IMG/VR virus record: IMGVR_UViG_3300021137_001032
Location: 1-27,749 of that record
Length of the DNA stretch: 27,749 nt
Direction: 5' to 3' (one strand)
DNA from: a virus
The notes under the pieces are model-generated. The model was not told where the DNA came from and searched no databases. It was given only the letters and a program-made list of their open reading frames with translations. How positions within the stretch are numbered: position 1 is the first letter of the stretch; each line of letters starts with the position of its first letter. Of the stretch, positions 13,375 through 20,855 are shown one piece after another. Made by a program: the position numbers and the translations under genes.

Positions 13375-14160
13375 TTATCTTGCTATTGCTGATTGTGGGC
13401 TCACTATGGTTGCAGAACTTGTTCTAACAGTAACGGTATTGAAGTCACCTTGAGTTAATATATTAACGTTAGTATTGTTTGCACCTTGTTGTTGGGTGTA
13501 TATAACATTACTACTTCCAGTAATATTCTCAACTAAAGAATGAACACCAACATCATTTTGTTGTGTGTTTATAATGTTGCTATTACCTGAAATATTAATA
13601 GTACTATTATCGCTAGAACCTGCTATTCCAGAAGTACTAGTTATATTTTGTGTAACTTGGTTGAAGTTACCAGATGCTGATAAGAAACTGGTAATATAGT
13701 TACCTATTAAATTTTGTAATGATAAGTTGCTATCACCTGTTATTAATTCGGTAATAGTATTATAGTTATTAGATGGATTTCCTTGACTACCAACTGTTAA
13801 TGATGTTTGGTTACTACTTCCAGTAATGGTACTAGTATACATATTGTTACCACCTAGGATATTATATTGCGCCCAATCGTTATTACCATGTTGTGTAATG
13901 TTTAGAATATTGCTACTACCTGTAACGGTTCCATAGTTCAATGCACTTGCTGCTACTGGTGTAACCGATGTAACACCAGCTGAATCAACCGAAATAGTTC
14001 CAGATGTTCCACCAACGGTGTTAGTTCCACCTACTTGTTCAACATTAATAGTATTTGATGTTCCTATTTGTTCTATATAAACATTATTTGGTCCAGTTGA
14101 TATTCCAACTCCAAATGCTGTTTGTGATAGAAATGTTGTTAATAAAAGATATTTTTTCAT
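13375..14160 (-). CDS. Curlin-repeat protein (CsgA/CsgB-like)
   Basis: 261 aa. Signal MKKYLLLTTFLSQTAFG, then repeats with the curlin pattern (S/N-x-I-x-I-x-Q-x-G-x-x-N): NVYIEQIGTSNTINVEQVG, NILNITQHGNNDWAQYNI, NFNQVTQNITS, NSNIINTQQNDVG, SNVIYTQQQGANNTNVNILT. Asn, Ser, Thr, Gly and Gln dominate. Such repeats form amyloid beta-helices secreted through CsgG. It follows csgG by 5 nt with GGAG before the start, so it is the probable substrate of the pore. The N-terminal part is less regular than E. coli CsgA, and the protein is longer (CsgA is about 150 aa). Confidence 0.8.
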   Translation of the reverse strand: MKKYLLLTTFLSQTAFGVGISTGPNNVYIEQIGTSNTINVEQVGGTNTVGGTSGTISVDSAGVTSVTPVAASALNYGTVTGSSNILNITQHGNNDWAQYNILGGNNMYTSTITGSSNQTSLTVGSQGNPSNNYNTITELITGDSNLSLQNLIGNYITSFLSASGNFNQVTQNITSTSGIAGSSDNSTINISGNSNIINTQQNDVGVHSLVENITGSSNVIYTQQQGANNTNVNILTQGDFNTVTVRTSSATIVSPQSAIAR

Positions 14161-14165
14161 TGCTC

Positions 14166-14972
14166 CTACCCCTTAAATGCCCAGATTCCTTTTCTAGCAC
14201 CTTCTTTAATTGTTTCGACAACTGCTGCTTGTATTGCCTTATTAGTAGCTCTATTAATGCTCTCGTTAATAGAACCGCCTACCTCTGCTTCCACTGCCAT
14301 TGTTCCGGCATCTATAAATTTAAGTAATCCAACACGATCTAAATAACTTAAAACAGTTTTAGTGATTGTAACACTAGTTAATACTTCTCCTGTATTAACC
14401 GAAACAGTTCTTAAACTGATAGTTACTGTATCACTTTGGTATTGTGTATCTGCTCCAATACCAAAGAATCTTACACCTGCTCCACCTGTTATTGTATTAG
14501 AATCATATCCTACGATTGACCCTTCTACTATAATACCAGCAAATGTCATAGCAGGCAATGATATTGCATCTTTACCTTGAAATTGTTCACGCATTTGACG
14601 AATCATTTGACGTTCTTTAATCAAATTCTCTAATCCAACACGTTCTACAACTTTAAACCACACACCATTACCAGCATCTTGTAATGCTTTAATCAAGTAT
14701 CCTTCACCACCTTGAGTAACAGCAGAACTTAAACTGGCAATTCCAGTTATTGATTTACGTTGACCAGTTTTATCCATAAAACCATATACTGCAACAGGAA
14801 CAGGTCCACCAACTGGCGGTTTTAATTGATTTTCTTCTTTTTTAAGGTATGTGCTAATACTTTCATTTACCGGATCATCAAACTGTTCACCAGTTAATAA
14901 CTTATGTATAGAACTACCTGTTGCACATCCTTGTAATAATGTTATTGCACATAATATAATAATCTTTTTCAT
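14166..14972 (-). CDS. csgG: CsgG-like outer-membrane curli secretion lipoprotein
   Basis: 268 aa, close to E. coli CsgG (277 aa). Lipobox LLQGC (MKKIIILCAITLLQGCATGS) anchors it in the outer membrane. Family features: PVPVAVYGFMDKTGQRK, VVERVGLENLIKERQMIRQ, then the beta-barrel-forming part (GIIVEGSIVGYDSNTITGGA, GIGADTQYQSDTVTISLR, VNTGEVLTSV) and a helical C-terminus. CsgG forms a nonameric pore that exports curlin subunits. Its start lies 2 nt after the csgF stop, the same pairing as in bacterial csg operons. In a phage the pore could export curlin or disturb the outer membrane. Confidence 0.9.
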   Translation of the reverse strand: MKKIIILCAITLLQGCATGSSIHKLLTGEQFDDPVNESISTYLKKEENQLKPPVGGPVPVAVYGFMDKTGQRKSITGIASLSSAVTQGGEGYLIKALQDAGNGVWFKVVERVGLENLIKERQMIRQMREQFQGKDAISLPAMTFAGIIVEGSIVGYDSNTITGGAGVRFFGIGADTQYQSDTVTISLRTVSVNTGEVLTSVTITKTVLSYLDRVGLLKFIDAGTMAVEAEVGGSINESINRATNKAIQAAVVETIKEGARKGIWAFKG

Positions 14973-14974
14973 AG

Positions 14975-15460
14975 CTAAAAATAAAATGTCCCCGCTGGTA
15001 CTGAAATTTGTGTGGTTTGACTAGGATTTGAGTTGTTGGTAATATTAATTAAAATCATACCATTATTTGAACCACTTCCTAATCCCCAGGTTACCGTATT
15101 CCCACCAAGATCTGGAATTGTTCCACAGACTGTACCTGGTGTAGTACATGTTGGATTTCCAGTCCCACCAAAAATACTATTTGTTAGTTGTTGAGCCAGT
15201 TGTGAATAAATTCTAGATTGTAAATTTGCTATAAATTGTGCCTGTGGTGTATTTGCAGCTGCAGCCTCAGCTTGTTGTTTTATGGCAGCAGCAGCTGCTT
15301 GATTCTGTGATGTCGCTTGGTTTTCTAACTGCTGAATAGTTAATATATGTGAACTATAGCCAGCACCACTGAATGATGGACTATTAAATCCAAATTGTAT
15401 TTCGGCAGCAAAAGATGGCATAGCTGCTAAAAATAATATAAAACCTACTATTTTACTCAT
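14975..15460 (-). CDS. csgF: CsgF-like curli accessory protein
   Basis: 161 aa with a signal peptide (MSKIVGFILFLAAMPSFA). Mature N-terminus EIQFGFNSPSFSGAGYSSHI matches the conserved CsgF start (x-F-x-F-x-N-P-S-F-G-G) that inserts into the CsgG pore and couples it to fibre nucleation. A Gln/Ala-rich helix (QNQAAAAAIKQQAEAAAANT) and a C-terminal domain ending SVPAGTFYF follow. First gene of the curli block; AGGAGC stands 6 nt before the ATG, and a weak TTAAATA box lies upstream. It is somewhat longer than E. coli CsgF (138 aa). Confidence 0.85.
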   Translation of the reverse strand: MSKIVGFILFLAAMPSFAAEIQFGFNSPSFSGAGYSSHILTIQQLENQATSQNQAAAAAIKQQAEAAAANTPQAQFIANLQSRIYSQLAQQLTNSIFGGTGNPTCTTPGTVCGTIPDLGGNTVTWGLGSGSNNGMILINITNNSNPSQTTQISVPAGTFYF

Positions 15461-15516
15461 GTTTGTTGCTCCTAATATTATATTTAAGCGATAACAAATA
15501 TGAGTAAAACTAGTAG

Positions 15517-16194
15517 TTAACTAGATGGGAATAGACAGTTATTAATATATTCTACTGCTTCTTCTTCTGACAATCCTAACATCATCAATACTTTAGGATT
15601 GTGTGGGTTAAGACGTTGATTTTCAACATAATATTTATGTTTATTTGAAATATCATCGCTTGTGTTGTTTGTATCAGATAACGATGCTAGATATACGTCT
15701 AATGTATCTGCTATCATATCAGATATTTGCGTTAGCTCTTCATCTGATTGTACGTTACCAGCAGCAATAATATCATTTGAAAATATACGTTGTGCCCATT
15801 CTGGTAATTCACGTTTCTTATTCCAAGATAACTTTGCAGATTCATTTGCAAACCATTCTGATAACGGATGATTATCTGATACTGGACTAAAATCATGAAA
15901 ACAACCTGTGATTTTATTCTTACCAGCAAATACATCAAACCCAAATATTGGAGCAGGATTATGAAAATGTGGATAAATGCAACAATGCATCATCCACAAC
16001 CCACGAGTATCTATTGCATCAATAATATTGACATGTGCTTTTCTATATAAATCAGATTCCCAGGTTAGATTACTCCAACCTGGCTTGTTAAACTGAACAG
16101 CTTCTGGTATATGAATTTCTTCACCTGAATGATCAAATTTATATTTAAATAGCTGACTTATATCAATAAGCGACATTTGAATGTTATTCATCAA
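15517..16194 (-). CDS. pcyX: Ferredoxin-dependent bilin reductase (PcyX/PcyA-like)
   Basis: 225 aa. The central block APIFGFDVFAGKNKITG, then DFSPV, the PEWAQRIFS segment and the C-terminal helix YVENQRLNPHNPKVL with EEAVEYI are hallmarks of ferredoxin-dependent bilin reductases. His70 (WMMH) and Asp87 (FGFD) are spaced as the catalytic His88/Asp105 of PcyA. The enzyme reduces biliverdin IX-alpha to a phycobilin. Phage homologues next to heme oxygenase were described as PcyX, which makes phycoerythrobilin; I assign that name from context, and PcyA- or PebS-like product specificity is not excluded. It overlaps the preceding small gene by 11 nt; electrons would come from host or phage ferredoxin. 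Confidence 0.82.
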   Translation of the reverse strand: MMNNIQMSLIDISQLFKYKFDHSGEEIHIPEAVQFNKPGWSNLTWESDLYRKAHVNIIDAIDTRGLWMMHCCIYPHFHNPAPIFGFDVFAGKNKITGCFHDFSPVSDNHPLSEWFANESAKLSWNKKRELPEWAQRIFSNDIIAAGNVQSDEELTQISDMIADTLDVYLASLSDTNNTSDDISNKHKYYVENQRLNPHNPKVLMMLGLSEEEAVEYINNCLFPSS

Positions 16195-16498
16195 TAGGTA
16201 GCCATGCCCACGATTTTATTATATTCTTAATACTAGGTCTTCGCCTAAATAACCATATTTTACGATGTGGTCTTGTTTTTACAATAAAATCATATGGATC
16301 CATCTGCGTAACTACTTTAGAAAATGGTGATTCTATTCTAATATACCATCCATCATTTTGTGTGCCAATTACGTCTGATGAATACACGTGCTTGCTATAC
16401 GGTTGATATTTGACTTTTATAGATTTACCAAATGATAATAGAACATTTGAAACATATGGTTCACCTTGAATATTTGTTTTTATCTTAATTAGTTTCAT
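16184..16498 (-). CDS. 104-aa hypothetical in the heme-oxygenase cassette
   Basis: Not recognised. Basic at the C-terminus (KTRPHRKIWLFRRRPSIKNI), beta-rich elsewhere (NVLLSFGKSIKVKYQPYSKH, GWYIRIESPF). No signal peptide or metal motif. It overlaps heme oxygenase by 14 nt at its start and the bilin reductase by 11 nt at its end, so the three are almost certainly co-translated and functionally linked. A partner protein or chaperone for the bilin pathway is possible but unproven. Confidence 0.65.
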   Translation of the reverse strand: MKLIKIKTNIQGEPYVSNVLLSFGKSIKVKYQPYSKHVYSSDVIGTQNDGWYIRIESPFSKVVTQMDPYDFIVKTRPHRKIWLFRRRPSIKNIIKSWAWLPIDE

Positions 16499-17027
16499 CC
16501 AATGCCTTCATGATTTTTATAGCCCATTCAAATGCTACTCTAGCTTCATCTCCTAAATCATCAGTTAATTCTGCTCTAATAGCATTTCGTAGACCTTCAA
16601 CATCTTCAAATTGATAGAACTTACCAGAACCTGGAACAGTCTTAGCGATATATTGCCCACCATTCAATGTCCCTAGGTGATGAACATATAAATGAGCTTT
16701 TATTAAATGCTTACGTTCTAAATCGTTGATTAAATCTTGCAGATATCTAATATATTCCAATGTTTCTTGTGTCCACGTGTAATGAATCTCTTTATCAGCT
16801 AATTCAAGAAAATCTTGATAGATATATTTTGTTCTATCAATACCAGATAATTTAGAAAAAAATCCCTGAACTTGCGCTCCAAATTCAATAGTGGAATATA
16901 TTGGGATCATTTGCCACAAATAGTTTATATATAATTCTCTTGGTAATTTTCCTGAAATGATTAATTTCATAAAATCAGTTTGTTCAGCTTGTGTATGTAA
17001 ATCTTTAGTGATTTCGCGTAATGACAT
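16485..17027 (-). CDS. ho1: Heme oxygenase
   Basis: 180 aa, somewhat shorter than bacterial HO (about 200-240 aa). Proximal-ligand helix LREITKDLHTQAE with His11, and the distal helix YVHHLGTLNGGQYIAK with the flexible GxLxGGQ glycines. It oxidises heme to biliverdin IX-alpha, CO and iron. The downstream bilin reductase would use the biliverdin directly. An exact TTGACA-17-TATAAT promoter and AAGGA before the ATG point to early, strong expression. Iron release, bilin production or heme turnover in the infected cell are all conceivable roles. Confidence 0.9.
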   Translation of the reverse strand: MSLREITKDLHTQAEQTDFMKLIISGKLPRELYINYLWQMIPIYSTIEFGAQVQGFFSKLSGIDRTKYIYQDFLELADKEIHYTWTQETLEYIRYLQDLINDLERKHLIKAHLYVHHLGTLNGGQYIAKTVPGSGKFYQFEDVEGLRNAIRAELTDDLGDEARVAFEWAIKIMKALDETN

Positions 17028-17051
17028 ATATTGTTCCTTTAATAAACGTAT

Positions 17052-17080
17052 ATTATAACACTATGATAATATAATGTCAA
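17052..17080 (-). promoter_or_regulatory. Sigma70-type promoter of ho1, TTGACA-17-TATAAT
   Basis: Exact -35 (17080-17075) and -10 (17057-17052) boxes with a 17-bp spacer. The -35 box directly abuts the homing-endonuclease cassette. Confidence 0.85.
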
Positions 17081-17086
17081 GAAAAA

Positions 17087-17094
17087 TATAAATA
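17087..17094 (+). promoter_or_regulatory. Late promoter TATAAATA of homing endonuclease 2
   Basis: Exact box; with T4 spacing the start of transcription is 17100, the first base of the hairpin. Confidence 0.65.
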
Positions 17095-17099
17095 AAGAT

Positions 17100-17129
17100 G
17101 TAGTTCACGGAATTGGCGTTCCCAACTAC
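17100..17129 (+). ncRNA. 5' hairpin of homing endonuclease 2
   Basis: Outer stem GTAGTT/AACTAC (17100-17105/17124-17129), CAC bulge opposite C, inner stem GGAA/TTCC (17109-17112/17119-17122). Same fold as at 2790 and 21211. Confidence 0.75.
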
Positions 17130-17155
17130 ACTAACGTCTATGGAGGACAATCAGC

Positions 17156-17978
17156 ATGAGTATTTATACAGAAATACAACCAACATATCTTTATATAAAA
17201 AAGCATTCAATTACTGGTCTAAAATATTTTGGAAAAACTAGTAAAAAAGACCCATACAAGTATCTAGGATCTGGAAAATATTGGAAAAAACATATCAAAA
17301 AACATGGAAAACAATTTGTAGAAACATTATGGGTTTCAGAATTATATTATGACACTTCAATTATTGACCATGCTTTGCATTTTTCAAATGAAAATAATAT
17401 AGTATTGTCAGATGATTGGGCCAACTTGGTAATGGAAAATGGTATAGATGGAGGGGTATCTGGGGTATCTGGGACATCACCATCGGTAGAAACTAGATCT
17501 AAGTTATCAATCGCTAATAAAGGTCATACAGTGACTCAGGAAACACGCACTAAAATATCATCAGCGCATAAAGGCAACCCGAAATCAAAAGAAACTAGAT
17601 AAAAAATATCAGTTGCAAAAAAAGGCACAATATGTTCTTATGAAACTAAACTAAAATTATCTATTGCTAATAAAGGAAAGATAAAAATCTGATGAAACTA
17701 AAGCAAAATTGTCTATAGCAAATACAGGAAAAAAAGCATCAGCGGATACTTTAATAAAAATGTCTATCGCCGGTAAAAATATTTCTGACGAAACACGTAG
17801 GAAAATGTCTGATTCTAAAAAGGGTAGTATATTATCAGTTGAAGTTAAATCAAAAATTTCAGCTGCACACAAAGGACGAATTTTTAAAACAGCAGAATGT
17901 CCACATTGTAATAAGTCTGGAAGAATTAATAATATGACCAGATATCATTTCAATAATTGTAAATTAAAATATCAATAA
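17156..17978 (+). pseudogene. Decayed GIY-YIG homing endonuclease with NUMOD3 repeats
   Basis: Reading from the ATG at 17156 (GGAGG about 12 nt upstream), a GIY-YIG-like domain (YLYIKKHSITGLKYFGKTSK, KYLGSGKYWKKH) is followed by NUMOD3-type repeats (SVETRSKLSIANKG, TQETRTKISSAHKG). The frame meets TAA at 17600-17602 in the middle of an ETR-x-KIS repeat, most simply AAA to TAA, and near 17680-17692 shifts by one base. Beyond that the repeats continue (SDETKAKLSIANTG, ETRRKMSDSKKG) to a C-terminal finger CPHCNKSG...MTRYHFNNCK. At least two lesions make it inactive, though a 148-aa N-terminal piece could be made. Confidence 0.85.
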
Positions 17979-17983
17979 AACAA

Positions 17984-18006
17984 CTGTATGCATTAAATGC
18001 ATACAG
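17984..18006. terminator. Hairpin between convergent genes
   Basis: Perfect 10-bp stem CTGTATGCAT/ATGCATACAG with loop TAA, between the endonuclease stop (17978) and the clpS stop (18025). Probably a bidirectional terminator; T-rich sequence follows on either side but no long T run. Confidence 0.65.
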
Positions 18007-18024
18007 TATTATGATTATTTATTA

Positions 18025-18327
18025 TTATTCAGATTGTTCAATTTTGATCTGTAATGGAAAACCATTTTCTCTTGCAAGTTTTGTCGCTTCTACTGCTTTA
18101 ATTTCTGCAATTTCAAAATCATAAAATCCAGCAATACCAGATCCAGATTCGTGGACTTGTAATGTAACATTTGTTGCGGAATCCATTGAATGTTTAAATA
18201 TTTCAATAAGCATAGCAATTACAAAATCAATTGGTGTATGATCATCATTGATTATGATAACTTTCCATCGTTTTGGTTCTGACACTTTAATACTTACTTT
18301 TTCTTCGGTGATAACATCTGTTGACAT
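18025..18327 (-). CDS. clpS: ClpS N-degron adaptor
   Basis: 100 aa. WKVIIINDDHTPIDFVIAML matches the substrate-binding pocket of ClpS (N-D-D-x-T-P...V), and QVHESGSGIAGFYDFEIAE the second signature. ClpS delivers proteins with destabilising N-terminal residues to host ClpAP. Length matches E. coli ClpS (106 aa). AAGGA precedes the ATG by 9 nt. It follows hsp20 and dnaK in the same direction, so the phage carries a small proteostasis set. It could redirect host proteolysis to host or phage targets. Confidence 0.9.
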   Translation of the reverse strand: MSTDVITEEKVSIKVSEPKRWKVIIINDDHTPIDFVIAMLIEIFKHSMDSATNVTLQVHESGSGIAGFYDFEIAEIKAVEATKLARENGFPLQIKIEQSE

Positions 18328-18345
18328 ATTGTTTTCCTTTAATGT

Positions 18346-18363
18346 GGGGGAGTTTCCTCCCCC
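18346..18363 (-). other. Intergenic hairpin with GAAA tetraloop
   Basis: On the minus strand GGGGGAG/CTCCCCC with loop GAAA, between the hsp20 stop and clpS. No T run follows, so a processing or stabilising hairpin is likelier than a full terminator. Confidence 0.55.
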
Positions 18364-18374
18364 TGGTGATAAAA

Positions 18375-18800
18375 TTATTTAATTTCTATTTGACGAGGTT
18401 TATGTGCCTCTGGCACTACGTATTCTACTGAAATTTTTAACATTCCGTCTTTAACTACTGCACCTCTAACTTCCATAAATTCTACTAATGGAAATTCGGT
18501 TACAAAATTTCTAGCAGCTAATCCACGATGAATAAATTCAGTACCTTCTGGTAATGATGTATCATGTTCTCCTCTAATAGTGATAATATTTTGGTCAACT
18601 TCGATAGAAATATCTTCTCTACTAAACCCAGCCACTGCTAGTTCAATAGCGTAATCTGTTTCAGTATATCTTATGATATTATGAGGTGGATAGTTTGATT
18701 GTGGTGAATTAGTTCTGGCATTTACCATTCTATCAAACCCTACTAGTGCTTTACTTAAATTAGCAAGTTCTGCTGCAGTTATTGTTCTTAATTGTGTCAT
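18375..18800 (-). CDS. Hsp20/IbpA-like small heat-shock protein
   Basis: 141 aa. The alpha-crystallin domain covers about residues 38-130 (YTETDYAIELAVAGFSREDI, then IITIRGEH, the IHRGLAARNFVTEFPL block and DGMLKISVEYVVPE). It ends with the I-x-I tail motif (RQIEIK) needed for oligomer contacts. A holdase that keeps proteins soluble, normally working with DnaK, whose gene is upstream. GGAG stands about 9 nt before the ATG. It has its own exact sigma70-type promoter and a leader hairpin with the same loop as dnaK. Confidence 0.92.
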   Translation of the reverse strand: MTQLRTITAAELANLSKALVGFDRMVNARTNSPQSNYPPHNIIRYTETDYAIELAVAGFSREDISIEVDQNIITIRGEHDTSLPEGTEFIHRGLAARNFVTEFPLVEFMEVRGAVVKDGMLKISVEYVVPEAHKPRQIEIK

Positions 18801-18826
18801 TTTATTTTCTCCTTATATTAAGCAAG

Positions 18827-18861
18827 ATGTTCATAATACCCAAATGGCATACTATGAACAT
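18827..18861 (-). promoter_or_regulatory. hsp20 leader hairpin with conserved 11-nt loop
   Basis: Minus strand: 12-bp stem (ATGTTCATAGTA with TATTATGAACAT, one G-U) around loop TGCCATTTGGG (18849-18839). The dnaK leader has TGCCAATTGGG on a different stem. With sigma70 spacing the start would fall inside the 5' arm (near 18855), leaving about 6 bp. Confidence 0.65.
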
Positions 18862-18889
18862 ATTATATCACATTTTTCTTAAATGTCAA
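18862..18889 (-). promoter_or_regulatory. Sigma70-type promoter of hsp20, TTGACA-16-TATAAT
   Basis: Exact boxes with an extended -10 (TGATATAAT). The TTGACA contains the TGA stop of dnaK. Confidence 0.85.
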
Positions 18890-20778
18890 ACTTCAGTGAA
18901 TTCAGCATCCAACGGTTCGTCAGAATTAGCTTCTGATGATGTTTGTTTAGCTTGTTCAGCTTCTTGTTTTTTTGCAAATACTGGACTTGCTGCTTCATAC
19001 AATTTTGTTACTGAATTGGTAATTGCCTCAACATCATCACCTTTGGTAGCTTCTTCAACTTTAGATAATGCTGATTCAAACGCTAGTTTTTCATCATCTG
19101 ATAATTGGTCAGCAACTTCATCAAAGTCTTTTTCTAATGAATGTTTTTGAGCATCGGCATTATTACGAGCTTCAATTAGTTCTTTAGCTTTTTTATCAGC
19201 ATCTGCATTTGCTTCGGCATCTTTTATCATTTGTTCAATTTCAGATTCACTTAATCCAGAATCAGATTTAATGGTAATATTATTTTTCTTACCAGTACCT
19301 TTATCTTGTGCTGATATATGCATAATACCATTAGCATCAATATCAAAGGTTACTTCAATTTGTGGAACGCCACGACGAGCTGGTTCAATACCTTCCAAAT
19401 TAAATTCACCTAATTGTTTGTTATATTGATATAACTCACGTTCACCTTGCCCAACTTTAATATTTACTGCAGGTTGGTTGTCATCCGCAGTTGAGAATAC
19501 TTGACTAGCTTTTGTAGGGATCGTAGTATTCTTTTGAATGATTTTGGTAAACACACCACCCATTGTTTCAATACCCAATGACAATGGTGTAACATCCAAT
19601 AATAATACGTCAGTTTTATCACCTGACAATACTGCACCTTGGACCGCAGCACCAGCCGCAACTGCTTCATCTGGGTTAACATCTTTACGTGGTGCTTTGC
19701 CAAATAGTTTTTCAACTGCTTCTTGTACTTTGGGCATACGTGTTTGACCACCAACTAAAATAATTTCATCAATATCTGATAATTTTACTTTAGCGTCTTT
19801 AATAGCAATTTTACATGGGGCAATACTTCTTTCAATTAAATCTTCTACTAATGCTTCAAATTTAGCACGAGTTAATTTAACATTCAAATGTTTTGGACCA
19901 CTTGCATCTGCTGTTAGGTATGGTAGATTAACGTCTGTTTGTTCAGCTGATGATAATTCAATTTTAGCTTTTTCAGCTGCTTCTTTTAAACGTTGCAATG
20001 CTAATGTATCATTTTTAAGATCAACACCACTATCTTTCTTAAATTCAGTTACTAAGAAATCCATGATACGTTGATCGAAATCTTCACCACCTAAGAATGT
20101 ATCACCATTAGTTGATAATACTTCAATTTGTTTCTCACCATCTATGTTTGAGATTTCAATGATAGAGATATCAAATGTACCACCACCTAAGTCATAAACA
20201 GCAACTTTGCTATCTATATTATCTTTTTTATCAACACCAAATGCTAATGCAGCAGCAGTAGGTTCATTGATGATACGCAATACTTCTAGCCCAGCAATAC
20301 GGCCAGCATCTTTAGTTGCTTGTCTTTGTGAATCATTGAAATATGCAGGAACTGTGATAACAGCTTGTGATACAGAATATCCTAAATAATCTTCTGCAGT
20401 TTTCTTCATTTTACGAAGAACTTCGGCTGATATTTGTGGTGGGGCTAATTTCTCACCATTTGCTTCGACCCAAGCATCTCCATTATCTGCTTCCAGAATA
20501 GTGTATGGCATTAAGTCTATGTCTTTTTGAACTGCGTCTTCAGCAAATTTACGACCAATCAAACGCTTTGCAGCATAGATTGTATTTTTTGGATTAGTTA
20601 CTGATTGACGTTTTGCTGCAGCACCAACTAAAACTTCATTGTCAGTGTATGCTATGATAGAAGGCGTTGTTCTTGTACCTTCTGAATTTTCGATTACTTT
20701 TGCTGAACCATTTTCTAAAATAGCTACGCAAGAATTTGTAGTACCTAAATCGATACCGATGACTGTATTTTTACTCAT
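18886..20778 (-). CDS. dnaK: DnaK (Hsp70) chaperone
   Basis: 630 aa from the ATG at 20778, chosen because AGGAG stands before it and DnaK proteins begin M[13 protein letters not shown]. Complete: nucleotide-binding domain ([34 protein letters not shown]), linker [19 protein letters not shown], substrate-binding beta domain, helical lid ([20 protein letters not shown]) and an acidic end [10 protein letters not shown] similar to bacterial DnaK tails. Length equals host DnaK (about 638), so this is a full chaperone. Upstream lies a late GATAAATA box and a leader hairpin sharing its loop with hsp20. No dnaJ or grpE is seen. Confidence 0.96.
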   Translation of the reverse strand: MSKNTVIGIDLGTTNSCVAILENGSAKVIENSEGTRTTPSIIAYTDNEVLVGAAAKRQSVTNPKNTIYAAKRLIGRKFAEDAVQKDIDLMPYTILEADNGDAWVEANGEKLAPPQISAEVLRKMKKTAEDYLGYSVSQAVITVPAYFNDSQRQATKDAGRIAGLEVLRIINEPTAAALAFGVDKKDNIDSKVAVYDLGGGTFDISIIEISNIDGEKQIEVLSTNGDTFLGGEDFDQRIMDFLVTEFKKDSGVDLKNDTLALQRLKEAAEKAKIELSSAEQTDVNLPYLTADASGPKHLNVKLTRAKFEALVEDLIERSIAPCKIAIKDAKVKLSDIDEIILVGGQTRMPKVQEAVEKLFGKAPRKDVNPDEAVAAGAAVQGAVLSGDKTDVLLLDVTPLSLGIETMGGVFTKIIQKNTTIPTKASQVFSTADDNQPAVNIKVGQGERELYQYNKQLGEFNLEGIEPARRGVPQIEVTFDIDANGIMHISAQDKGTGKKNNITIKSDSGLSESEIEQMIKDAEANADADKKAKELIEARNNADAQKHSLEKDFDEVADQLSDDEKLAFESALSKVEEATKGDDVEAITNSVTKLYEAASPVFAKKQEAEQAKQTSSEANSDEPLDAEFTEV

Positions 20779-20823
20779 AATATTTTCTCCTTTTATTAAG
20801 CGAGGTGTTATTGGCATTATGCC

Positions 20824-20854
20824 ATATATTAAACCCAATTGGCATTTAATATAT
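20824..20854 (-). promoter_or_regulatory. dnaK leader hairpin with conserved 11-nt loop
   Basis: Minus strand: perfect 10-bp stem ATATATTAAA/TTTAATATAT around loop TGCCAATTGGG (20844-20834), followed by GGCATAATGCC. Downstream, GCTTAATA-x-AAGGAGAAAATA is shared with the hsp20 leader. Confidence 0.65.
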
Positions 20855-20855
20855 T

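Noticed and set aside
11173-14160. CRISPR array or DNA tandem repeats
   Set aside because: Repetition is at protein level (curlin repeats with Asn/Gln/Gly) and the DNA is not arranged as equal repeats with spacers.
17709-17978. Separate small gene starting at 17709
   Set aside because: It is the 3' end of the frameshifted endonuclease: repeats continue across the lesions and no ribosome-binding site precedes the ATG.
20824-20854. CIRCE (HrcA) operator before dnaK
   Set aside because: The arms ATATATTAAA/TTTAATATAT do not resemble TTAGCACTC/GAGTGCTAA, and the loop, not the arms, is shared with hsp20.
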